Shown piece after piece: positions 42,787-54,100 of a stretch of DNA of 64,000 nt. The position numbers and the translations under genes are program-made. Numbering within the stretch: position 1 is the first letter of the stretch; each line of letters starts with the position of its first letter. The stretch is from Hygrocybe punicea (lineage: Eukaryota > Basidiomycota > Agaricomycetes > Agaricales > Hygrophoraceae): positions 4,960,001-5,024,000 of the forward strand of contig OY744468.1 of the NCBI GenBank assembly GCA_963556145.1. The letters run 5' to 3'. The notes below the pieces were generated by a model. That model saw only the letters and a program-made list of their open reading frames with translations. It had not been told where the DNA came from and did no database searches.

Positions 42787-45070
42787 ATGGGAAAACAGAA
42801 ATGTTGCGATGTCTCCACACCCGTTCCAGCCCCATCATCATCCAGGTCTATGGTTGACGAAAATCATTCCTTGAGCAGTGACACATCTTTTCATCTCAAC
42901 TGCCTCATTGAAGGCAACCGCTCCATGTTTGCTGTCACTGTCATTAAATATAGCCAAATCACAGCCTTGAAGGAGCTTGTGCATGAGATGGGCAAGAATG
43001 GCTTGCTGCGCAACATTGATGCCACAGACCTCAACATTTTGAAGGTAAATTCATTCAAGAGGCTGGAAGCGAACTCTGTGGCTCACTTGTATATGCCCTG
43101 GAAGCTCAAGATTGATCTCGAAACCTTCAATGAAGATTCTCTTCCAAAACTCACATTCACAAAGGATGATGAAGGCATACACTGGTTGCAGGAGTGGAAG
43201 TTCATGTCTTCTTATTGGTCTAAGCAGCCTGAAACTGGTCGAGTACATATATTTGTGAAGTCTCTGGCTACTGGTGAGTGGATCCCTGTTCTTCCAGATT
43301 CCCAGCACTGGCAGATGTCCTTCATGTTCATGCCTTGTTGATCCGGCCCTCCTTACTTGGTTAATGTTCATGATGCCTCACTTGTTCATTTTATTTGTCG
43401 TTATTCTTGCTATCATCCCCCCTCATCTCACTCACTATGAACTGGAGGAAGATGCTCACTTCCCCACTTTACCTGTTTCTTTTCTGGTGAGCAATGATCA
43501 TTGCTCTAGTGTAGCAATGGGACGCTGAAGTAACCCTTTTTACTTCATTGCTTTTATCCACCATCTCTTCCTGGTACAACCTCGTGTGCTCACTTCATGA
43601 TACTCCTTGACCCTTCTTAGAAGCCAAAGACCAGTTAATGGGACCACTGCTAAAATGTCCCATTACACCATCAATACCACAGCCGGGTCCATCACTGAAA
43701 AGAGTTGCATATGAAGATCCCATTCCTCATGATACCATTCTGCATTCAGTCACACTGGAGGGCATCCAGCATAATGAAGACCTTCTAGATTACAATGCCA
43801 AGCATGGTATGTCCTTTCACACTGGTGCCACTGTCTCAGCACTGACCCATTTTTTCAACACTCAGCTAAAGTTCTTGCAATCCACGAAGCCATGAAAAAT
43901 ATTCAGGCGGCATCCACCTTCTCAGACCCATCCCACTTCAAGTTCCTTCCCTTCCCTTCTTCCATATGGATCCCATTTCAAAGATTTGAATCAGATTGTC
44001 GTGATACCCCAAACTTCCGATATATGGGAAGATCTAAATTCCAGGACCTGTACAATCATGTGCAAGGGAAACATTTCCTCAAGGGGAATGAAGAGCTCTA
44101 TCTTTATGGTTCTTCTGGTTTGGGAAAGTCCCATATACTTGCTGCGCTTGCTTGCCAACTTATTCATGAAGGGAAGCGGGTTGTCTATATCCCAGACTGT
44201 CATGAACTTCTCACTGACTCTGAAGAAGTACTCTGAATGGTGTTGCTGAATGTTTTCCCTGATGAGGCATCTACTATCAAGTATGCTCCAGATCCCAATA
44301 GTTTACTCAACTTTTGGGCATGACGAGAGGGCCACTACTTGCTTGTTGACCAAATTAATGCTTTGGAACAAGAAATCAATGGAGACCAAAGCTCTAATGG
44401 AGCAAAGGAGATGGTGAAGTCCTGGCTGAACAGGATGAAGTTGAACCATTGCTACATATTCAGCGCTTCCGCCAATGAAAAGTCGAGTCAAGATGCTCAC
44501 ATGAAACAAGTGAGCATTACTGTCATCCCATTCCTTGGGGGAATGGACAAAGTGAGCACCATCAACCACCATGCAACTTTTTATTCACAACATTTTAGGA
44601 TGAGACAGAGCAAAGGTTTCGCCATCATTCTGATAGGATTCCAGCCCTAACCGACAATGAACGCATGCTTGTCGAGTTTTACACCCCTTTACCTCCATTC
44701 CCTGTGTGATTTACAGGGCCAAAAATTTGATGAGTCAGTATTCTTGATGAGTGGTGATCTTCAAAATGTCAACCGACAGGTTTGAACATTCTTCAAAGTG
44801 AAGCTAATAGAACTTGAAGGATTTGATGACTTATGGAAGCGGCATGTTCCTTGCTGTCTTTTGCCTCCTCTTATTTTGATTAATGATACCTCGGATATTT
44901 TGGAATCATGAGGGGATGCATCCAAGATGCCCGCATTGCGAGCAACAACAAATTGTTGTATGATGAAGATTTCTTTTATATTGACCATGACATGGTCGGA
45001 CACTGTACATGTGGCACCACACTCCAATTTATGACATTACTCTCTCAGCAATACCAATTCAATGACTTTG
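42787..45070 (+). pseudogene. Crinkler-like gene relic: N-terminal header plus P-loop NTPase
   Basis: Crinkler-type proteins combine a ubiquitin-like header with a P-loop NTPase or nuclease core; in fungi their role is open. The header at 42787-43330 starts MGKQKCCDV and includes FHLNCLIEGNRSMFAVTVIK, ITALKELVHEM and LNILKVNSF, closing with GRVHIFVKSL. A linker follows (43340-43890), with IPHDTILHSVTLEGIQHNED. NTPase at 43892-44640: RYMGRSKFQDLYNH, Walker A in LYLYGSSGLGKSHILAALAC (about 44101-44160), VVYIPDC, Walker B in YLLVDQINALE (about 44338-44370), then HCYIFSASANE. Stops near 43895, 44235 and 44322, and a break near 44650, disable it. The tail 44700-45070 is degenerate. Confidence 0.78.
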
Positions 45071-45469
45071 ACTGATGTTGGGGCCCCTTCATCATCGTCC
45101 TTGTCTGTAATGCGATGGAGTAAGATGAAGGTTTTACTTCACAAGACGGTTTTAAGGAAAGGGGCTTAGATTCCAAAGGCAGTCAATCTTAGAGTGAGAG
45201 GAGGCGATTGAGTTGCAAGTGTGTACGAAATTTAAAGTCTACAGTACATGCTGAAAGTAGACTACTTATATAGTCCAAAGAAGTGGCTATGTTAATAGGA
45301 AAGGGATCATGGCTATGCGCCAGAGCATGTGGTGACAAGGGATGAAACATATGTAGAAGGGGATAACATACAGCATTTGTCATATAACATGACTAAGCAG
45401 AGGGAAAAGGTAGCGCATATGTGAAAGGAATTACTAAAGACAGCAGAAGAGGAGAGGGAAAGGGAAAAG

Positions 45470-45960
45470 GAAAAAGTAAGCATGTCTTATGTAAGAAATC
45501 ATAACATCGTCTGTGCCGTTCACGCCGTCCTGGTCATCCTGGTTGTCCTTGTTCTCGTCTTCGTCTTCGGCGTCTCTGTTGTCCATGTTCTCATTGTTCT
45601 GGTCCTCATCATCCTGATTATTCTGGTCCTTGTCATCCCATGTTTGTGCTCATTTGGCACAAGGGTGACCTAAAAGAAGTGTTAATATAATAAATGAAAA
45701 AGAGACATTGAATACTTACCTTGGGTGCTTTACCAATTCTAGAAAACACATCAAGGATGGCAAGAAGTCTTGATTTCCTTCACCAGACCCCAGTACCAAT
45801 ACTAATGCTGACCCCCAATCGCGAACTCTGTCCCATCCCACATCCACTTCCCAACCAAGATTGCACCACATTCTTGTGCCATCTCCATCACCCACATCCA
45901 CACTACTTGGTTTATCTTCACCCCAATTTCAGAAGCTCCCTGTAGGCACCTGGATAGAAG
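45470..45960 (-). mobile_element. Fragment of a hAT-type element: intron plus Asp/Asn-rich exon
   Basis: On the minus strand, CACCCAAG|GTAAGTATTC (donor at 45718) runs to CTTCTTTTAG, then GTCACCCTTGTGCCAAATGA and an Asp/Asn/Glu-rich repeat frame (45640-45500). Order and wording parallel the 20464 element (CACCCCAG|GTAAGC ... TTTTAG, then CGCGCCAAACGAACGCGAAC). No ends or dyad module found. Confidence 0.5.
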
Positions 45961-46246
45961 TTTCTCCTACAAGTTTCAGGATAGCGAGGCAAGTTGGTGA
46001 GGTTCTCAGTGTGAATAGTTCTGGTGAGCAATGCAGCGGCACAGTGTTGATTGTGGACTATGGCATAGAGAGAAGGCATTTGGTGACTCATTCCAGGTGA
46101 GCCATTTTTCTGTCATGGATCTGCTCGGCATTGATGACCTTCATGAACGTGCTCAAGGCATTCAAGGACTACAAAATCCTGGACATCTTTCACCAACCTG
46201 AGGAGTGCTATCTCACAGTCGACATTGACTTAATGGAAGCAATGGT

Positions 46247-46995
46247 TAGTGAATGGCACAGTTTACCCACGGGTTTCTTGGGCCGACCCATACCCATACC
46301 CATACCCGGAAGAACCCATACCCACCACCACAGGTATGGGTTTCCTGTGGGTAACCTGTGGGTCATGGGTGCACACCATACCCATGCCTGTGGTGGTGGC
46401 CTTACCCTGATGACCTTGCGGATGCAGTGCTGGTGTCAATTGATGTGGCGGTGCACATCTGCAAGGTGCGCGGGGTGCTAGCAGGTGCTGGCAGTCCCAT
46501 TTTGATCCATGTGGGCATGAGCACAGCATTCAGCCTGTTGATGCTGGGTGTGTGTGAGGGTGTGGGGGTGAGGGTGTGCATGCAAAGCCACAGGTGCAAG
46601 GATGAGTGCAAGGGTGGGTGTGCAAGGCCACAGACATGGGTGCAGACAGCCAATAACCTGGCCATCTTCCATGTGTCATTTGTAATTGTTAGTAACAGAT
46701 AAAATAATAAAAAACTGCAGCAGGGGTGGGTGCACCACACCCTGCTGCATATCTCCTCATCTCCTGTCTTTTTTCATCATTCCCGTGTAGTTGCTGTTGC
46801 TGTTGCTTGCATTGCCCATTGTCATGTTTGATGCTTTGTTGATGTCACATTTGCATGATGTACTACAGTTCTGAGTGAAAGAGATATTAATAGTGAGACA
46901 TAGAATAGGAAACTTACCTATGTACCCATGAGAAACCTGCCGACCCATGGTGTGGGTACAGGTTGAGTGCAGTGATACACTTGAGGTCCTTGTGG
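46247..46995 (+). mobile_element. hAT-type non-autonomous element, right end uncertain
   Basis: Probable left end TAGTGAATGGCACAG at 46247, then ACCCATACCC-rich arm, one dyad module (46413-46467), GGGTGTGTGAGGG-type low complexity, and on the right another arm (about 46917-46995: TACCTATGTACCCATGAG ... TGTGGGTACAGG). No matching 8 bp duplication was found. Confidence 0.5.
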
Positions 46996-46999
46996 GGAC

Positions 47000-47749
47000 C
47001 AAGTGTGAATGCAAGGTCGTGGGTCTCTGAAGCAACTCAAGAGAGCTCAAACTCAAAGTGAAAGGGGAAAAAGTTTCTTGTTTTTCTCTATTTACTACAG
47101 TACTTGAATACTGAAGTAAATAAAAAGGAAAGAAATCAACAATAATAAACTAAATCAGATCTCAGTGGTGATACAGGTGTATCATCTTCCTGGGTGCTGA
47201 AATTCTGACTGTCCCCAGTCAGCTACACAGGGGAAAGAAAGTAAAGTAAGGGAAGGTGGAAGAGAAAGAAGAAAACATAAAGCATATGAAAACATAGTGA
47301 TAGATCAGGACATAGATGAAACAAAAGAAGGCATATGATAAACTCAGGTGCCTAACTGGGGCAGCTATATGAAGGCGATGAAGATGAGGGCCCAACTGGG
47401 GCAGCTATATGAAGGCGATGAAATATGAGGGCCCAACCGGGGCAACTATACATAGGTGACGAAATACGAGGGTGCCTGACAAAGGTGACAATATACAATG
47501 GGGGGCCCAAAGAGGGCTACAAAATATGGTGGGGGTGGTGGTGTTTGATGTGGTTCACTCCTGGGGATGACATCGAGGGCATAGGTGGAGACAGGGCCAA
47601 AATGGGGGTGGGTTCACTGGGAATGCCTCAAAAACAGCATTGGGCTCATGTGTTAGAGGTGTGCAAGTAACTCTGGGTGGAACAGAGTTAGTCAGAGGAT
47701 CGGAGGTGTGAACTCTTGAAGTAGTTTTGCTACTTCCTTACGTCGTACT
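47000..47749. other. No gene; small tandem repeat
   Basis: No supported gene. A tandem repeat of about 40 bp in three units lies at 47351-47470 (CAACTGGGGCAGCTATATGA / AGGCGATGAA ... GAGGGCC). The last 8 bases (47742-47749) are one copy of the next element's target duplication. Confidence 0.5.
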
Positions 47750-49762
47750 TAGGGTTTAACACGGGTAGGCATATGCAGGGGTATATGGACCCCTGTGGGT
47801 TTTGTACCCCTGACCCGTTGGGTTCGGGTACGGGTAGCCAAATCCGAACCCGCGAGAAACCCGTGACCCGTGGTCAAACCTGCGGGTAGCCGTGACTGAA
47901 ACGTGACTTCCTGTCACAACCACCCAACAGTAACAGAGCAGAGCGGTTCACGATTGTGAACCGTTCTGCTCAAGGTAAGTCTCTTTTTTCATTGAAAATT
48001 TATACATTTACTAATTAAAACTGTTTTAGTGCAATGTTGTGGTGCTAGGCTACAGCCAGTCAACACCAACACTGCCATCCAACACCATCCACACCACCAA
48101 CCTCGATCAGAAACAGCACTACCAACAGCAATACCAACAGCAACGGCAACGGCAACAGCAGCACCAACACCAACGGCAGCACCAACACCAACACCAACAC
48201 CATCCAACGCACAAACGCAAACGCCATCCAAACACCACCACCACCCAACACCATCCACCAAGGTTACCACCACCAATGTGAACGGCAGTGGCAATGGCAA
48301 CACCAGCGGCAATGGCCACACAACAGGAGCGGACAGGGACATCAGCCGCAACACCCCATCTCCCCGCTTTCAGGCACCGGCTGCCAGCACCCACGCCCAA
48401 TGACGTGGACAAGCGACAAACAGCGGCACACAGGAGGATGACGGGGATGGTGGGGTGGAGCCGTGACAGCAGAATGAGGAGGGTCAGTGAACGTGAAGGA
48501 CGGGCAGGGCGGGGCAAAGTACCCTGCCCTCTGTTTATTTTATTTTAATAAAATGTATTTATTATTGTAATACACGGGTCATCGGGTTACCTGCGACCCG
48601 TCTCATACCCGTCCAACCCGCCAGCTATCCAAACGGACCCGCCACCTGACCTGTACCCACGACCTGGGTACGGGTATTTGTCCGATCGGGTATGGGTCCG
48701 TGGGAAATACCCGGGGGTTACCCGTGCGGATGCCTAAACATGGGTAACCCGGGGGTCTAAAAAATCCAACCCAGGCCCGGACCCGCCAAACCCAGTCAAC
48801 GGTGGGTAAGGGTCCAGGTGCTGGCAGGTTTCGCCCCTGGGTTGCCCCCAGGTTGACCGGGTTTGCATGCACCGCCCAGGTTTCATCATACCCGTGGGGC
48901 ACCACATACCTCGCGTCTGGGTTCTGAGACCCAGACCGAGGCGGGCTCACCCCAACCATTCTCCTCACAAATTGCAGGCACATATCAATAGATACAGCAC
49001 TGCGCTTCGCGAGGTAGATGGGTGCCATGGAGCCCTCCGGTGTCCCTGAGGGATGGGGAGGGATGGGGGGTCTTGTCCCGTGGTCCCTGCCTGGCATTGC
49101 CAGCGCTGCTGCTGCCAACCGTCCTCCTCATCGGGGTGGTGGTATGGTTGTGGTGGTGTTGCTGCCACGGCTGCTGCTGCTGCTGCTGCTGGCTGTCGCT
49201 GTCATCGTTGCCTTGCTGCTGCTGCTGCTGGCATGCTGTTGTTGTCCTCGTCAGGTGGTGGTATGGTCGCGGTGGTGTTGCTGCCACTGCTGCTGCTGCT
49301 GGTGTTGCTGCTGCTGCCAGCATTGCTGCTGTGGCCGGCATTGCTGCTGTTGCTGGCGCTGCTGCTGTTGCCAGCGCTGCTGCTGTTGCTGGTGCTGCTG
49401 CTGCTGCTGTCGTTGTTGTTGCCATTGCCGTTCCATCGTTGTTGTTGACGCTGCCGTTGCCGTTGCCACCGCTGGTGGTGGTGTTGGTGGTGTTGTTGTG
49501 GCTGTCCCGTGTCCGTTGGCATTGCATTGGCATTGGGATCCGTCGTGGTGTGCTCACGATGTGGTCGCGGTCGAGTTTCCTGCAATAAATAATATTAGTA
49601 AAGTTAACAGACTTACCTGTGTTGATGACCCGTGATGACCCGTGAACCTGCCAGTTTGGGTCGTGGTGTTGCACAGGTCACCAAAATGGCAACCCGGTAC
49701 CCGCACTGGTCAGACCCGAACCGGCGGGTCACCGGGTTTACCCAGACCTGTGTTAAACCTTA
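47750..49762. mobile_element. Non-autonomous hAT-type element, 2013 bp, probably composite
   Basis: Ends TAGGGTTTAACACGGGT and CAGACCTGTGTTAAACCTTA, with duplication GTCGTACT (47742-47749) and GTTGTACT (49763-49770), differing by C/T at a CpG. It holds two cores. The plus-oriented one has an intron-like segment (GTAAGTCTC at 47976 to TGTTTTAG at 48029) and a CAACAC/CAACGG-rich frame (48060-48400). The minus-oriented one resembles the 33206 and 56006 elements: intron-like segment near 49575-49615, GGTCGCGGTCGAGTTTCCTG, CTG-rich core (49100-49450), one dyad module (48962-49015). An ACCCG-rich stretch (48575-48800) between them suggests one element inserted in another. Confidence 0.78.
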
Positions 49763-49999
49763 GTTGTACTGAGTAAGCACAAAGCGGACAGAGTGGAGTT
49801 TAGTCCAGAGGTTCGGACTAAAGATGAAGACTAATAGTGAGCTTTAAGGTGAAGCCTTTAAGTTTGACAATGAGGGGTACTCAAGTTGATTTTCAGAATG
49901 GAGTTACAGGACATTGTAGTTCTAACTTATATACTTGGTAAACGAATTGTTATGTCCTGAGTAACATAGAGATAATAAGTACTCCAGAAGGGGAACCGG

Positions 50000-50738
50000 T
50001 GATACGCACTCATACGTGCTGACCACCAAATCGACAAATCGGACAGATTTATACTATCCTTCGAAAACAAGTCCAACATCTTGTGACTTTGCGATGGCTC
50101 GCGACAACTAGTACGACTTCTCAATTGTATCGTGGACCAAGATAGAGAAACCCCCGAATTGGATTGAGCCCTGGACCCTCGCATAATAGTTTGCCTTTCA
50201 TAACAGTAATACCCTGTTTCATCTTAGATACACTAACTCGTTTAGAGTACCTATTCCCTTTCTTCCGTCCAACTCCTTTGTTCTTCCTTTGTTACAGGAT
50301 CATCCTCATCTTCCTTTCACCACCTCTTTTGGCTGCGTTTACATGTGATTGATACTCAGTCCTTTCTTTCGACCCCTATTAGATTAGGTTTCTTTCTTTA
50401 CACGACTTTCTCACTTTGTCTCCGATCTCCAACCGTCTTCGTATAAAATAGCTGTTATATTACATGTGGAAACAGCGAACTAGAGTGCATCGTTCCCATC
50501 TCCTCACTCAGTTATACCTTTCGAACTCCAATATGACTTTACTTTCCTCACATTCGACCATCCCCGACTGTAGTTCTTTACGTCAATCTTCTTTAGTCGC
50601 TGCGACTTTAATTGCCAAAGTCGCACTATCGATCGAGATCATTGCGAGACTCATAGAAGTTATTCCACTTCACTTACTCACAATCTAACCAGTCGAAGAG
50701 TGTTGTTGTTCGTGCACAGCACCTCAATTAGCGTATCA
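50000..50738 (+). repeat. Solo Ty3/gypsy LTR, 739 bp
   Basis: Same family as 16451-17204, starting TGATACGCACTCA and ending GCGTATCA. Flanked on both sides by CCGG (49996-49999, 50739-50742), consistent with a 4 bp target duplication and LTR-LTR recombination. Confidence 0.82.
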
Positions 50739-51181
50739 CCGGAGTTTGGAGAAAGATAGAAGGAATACAAGGTTGCTACATATGGTGACAAGTAAACAAA
50801 GGGTAGGAACAGAAAGGAGTCTGGAGTAATGGAGATGAAGAAGAATAACAAGTATAACAAGAAAGGGAATAATAATGTACGTGAGAGGATAAGATAAGAT
50901 AAATGGGCAGAAAAGTCTGGAGTGGAGTTCATCAGAATCCTTTGGAGTTGCATGGATATGCCATCATGCAGACGCATTTGTCTGGGGGTGGTGCAGGCTC
51001 AGATGGTGGGGGCATGTCTCACAGGGCAATGAAAAGTCCATAGATGCTTATGGTGGGTGAATTGGGGTCAAAATGAGGGTGGATGAGCTGGAATTAGTTG
51101 AAAATGGGGTCTGCTGGGCACTGGGGTGGCTTTCTGGGGACAGCTCAGGCTCAGACAATAGGGGCATGCAAGGGATGATGG
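50739..51181. other. No gene recognised
   Basis: Purine-rich (AAGAAGAATAACAAG type) then G-rich; no supported gene. Confidence 0.4.
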
Positions 51182-54100
51182 TGTAGAGGGTCGACGTCCC
51201 TCTGAGTTCATATCGTTGATATATCATGAATCCGGATGAACCCAATGCATCCAAACGACTCCCATTCCAACCCGATGTAACCCAATGTGATGTGACCTGA
51301 CGTGACCCGACGTATGCCGCTGTGTCATGGCCGCTTTTGGACCAAATCCGGCAGCCTCATAAGCCACGGAGTCCCAATATAGGAGATGGATCTCATCAGA
51401 CTTGATTCCCGACTTCGGATTTGCCCAATATACGCATCCCCTTGTCATTATGGAGATATGTAGGACATTTTAGATCTTTTTCTTGGATATTTGTTTTCCC
51501 CTCCATTTTCCTGTCTTCATCACATCACAACCCCTCTTTACATCCCCATTCCAACTTCTCTTTGTAGTTTTCCATCAACCAAAATAGACATGTCCAAAGG
51601 TAGACTACTCACTCATGTACTATAAAAAACAGTCCCCGACGACCGTACAAAAAGAGATACCCTTAGTCCCCATTTCCCTACAATCAGAATCATATTTTAA
51701 TCCCTTCAATTGCTCGTCCTTGTAGACCCTTAGATTTTTATAGTTCACTTCATCATCTTTATCATTGTTCCATTACTTGTTCATCGTTTCCGACCTGACC
51801 CGACCCGCCATACCCGACATTGTCGGCATCATCGGGTTCATTATTATTTATCCATTTTCAGTCCATTCATCGCCAGGTTCTTCATTTAGTTGTTTGTTTT
51901 GTCCATTTTCTTAGTTTATATGGCAGCTTTACATTCCTATCCTTTTACCACTATCCCCGACACTGATTATCCACCGTCACTTTCATGCTGACACCCCTAG
52001 GTTAGGATCTTATCTTCCGAAGCCACCCCGAACCCGCATCTACATCTGGAGCCCACCACAAGGATAATTCAGTGTCAAGACACATTCATTCAATAACCCT
52101 ACATTTCCTTTCGTCATCTCGAAACAAGCCCTGCTGCCGCACTCTACACATCCGACACCCATTAGTGCTGTCACCCGACCTCTTTACATCTGACATCCAA
52201 TGCCTTGACAATCTGATCTCCAACTATCGCACCATGATTAGGGTTTGATTTTATTACTATCTTTTCTTCTTTTACAACCACAACTGTCTAGTTTCACATA
52301 CAAACTTGAACCCACTCTTGTGCCACTTGACCCAATGGCTGCTTACCGCTTTAGGAAACTTGCATAGCCACGATCCAACACCCTTGTTTGTCACTCGATG
52401 TCTTGAACCCCATCACATCCACCATCCATGCTTGCTTATAGACCCCCAACACGCTTGGAATCCCACTCTCCACTGATACCCATTGAAAAACCGCAACTGG
52501 AAAGCCCCAATGACTTGCCCAACAGCATTCGCTCGTCAAACACAACTCGGAACAGACGGAGCGCCGTGCAACAGGTTTAGCCTGTGCACCCCAGCCGCTC
52601 GCATCTACGGACTTGCTCTTGTCCCCAGATACAAGTCCTGACATGGCCCCATTGTATGAGCCCACGAAGTTGCCAGAAAACTACATCAGTGCCCATAAAA
52701 CCTCGTTCTCAATCAGTGCCAACGAGTTTGCCCCTGTTTTGCGTCTAAATCACCCCCGTTCACATCTACGGACTCGCCGTCATCCCGAGAGACATGAACC
52801 ATGATACAACCCCACCATCTGTGCCTATGCTGTCCCAAAAATGTCACCATCATCACCTCTCCCATGTCACCACACATCCTACACCCACAGACCACATCCT
52901 ATGTGTCCATTGCAGCAGGTGCTGCTAGCCCTAGGACCCCGAGGACCCTTAGATAGTCTTTCCCTTTCCTGTTAGTAGCTTAGTCATCATCTTAGGGTTT
53001 TCCCCAGCTTCCCTCTCCCAGCCGCAGCTCCCCCTGAGCCTTTCCCTCTGCGCTCTGGAGATCCATTCTCCACCGTATAGGCTCCCAGCACCCCCACAGC
53101 ATCCCTCGCAAGTCCATACCAGACGCCCCTGCCATTATTGAGGCTCCATGAGTGTCACACATCAGCCTCATGCCCCCGCGTACTTGACATCTCCAGCCGC
53201 TCATGTTAGACCTCCCCGTTGGAGTGGTACGGGGGTACCGCTCCAAGGGCTAGCTGGAGAGTCTCGCTGAAGAGCTGGCAAGGAAGACTTGATTGGGAAC
53301 TACTACCAAACAGGGAACTATCTACAACGAACCATGGGATCCTCATCACGTGACTAGGCACTCGCTACCACTCCAAGTGCCCCCCTTTCTCATAGCGACG
53401 CCCTCGTCGCTATCAAAGACCCAAAAAAGAAGAAAGGAAAAAAGAGAGGAAGGAAAGAGGGAAACACTGAAAAAGGAACTAGTCTACTCCACTGGGGTCT
53501 AGCAAAGGAGGTCCAAGACTGGGATTGAAGGGAATGGGAACTTGTCCAGAAAAAGATGTGAAAGAAACAGAGGGATGGGAAAAGGCAGGAGAAACGTCAT
53601 GGACGCGAGCCAGAAGTTCTGATGAGTTTCGCGTAGAGATAGTGGGAAGATGGCGGGGTTGTACTCGGTATGGGGAGTCATCAAAATGCATTGGGTATGG
53701 TTGACGACGAGGTGGGAGTTTATGTACGGGGTATCTTGGGGGAAGGTTTTGAGGGTGGACACGGCAGTGACGGTAGCGAAGCGCAGACCATGGATTTTGC
53801 GTTCGGGGGTAGGTAAGTGTAGGGACACTCTTCGGACGCCAAATGGGGACGTGAGTCGGGTGGTTGTTGCGCCAGGTACAGTTTTGACGGGGAATGTTGA
53901 ACACAGGGACGGCTTGGGTTTTCGGGGCGGGGATATTGTCGTGGTATGCTGATGGAGGTGTTTCCACAGGCTCCGTTTGCGTAGACACGTCGGCGTATCA
54001 TTTTGTGGGCATAGGTGGGTCCGCCTCGCGTGCAGTCGCAGGTCAGGATGCTTCGTCGTGTGGTGTGTCCCCGGTATGTGTCTCCTCCGTGCTCGTGGGT

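Noticed and set aside
47748..49763. 3 bp TTA target duplication suggesting PIF/Harbinger ends
   Set aside because: An 8 bp duplication (one C/T difference) fits better, and the ends then match the TAGGG/TAAGG ends of the other hAT-type elements.
50000..50738. This LTR as the missing 3' LTR of the Ty3 element
   Set aside because: It is 25 kb away, has its own CCGG duplication, and lacks internal sequence on either side.
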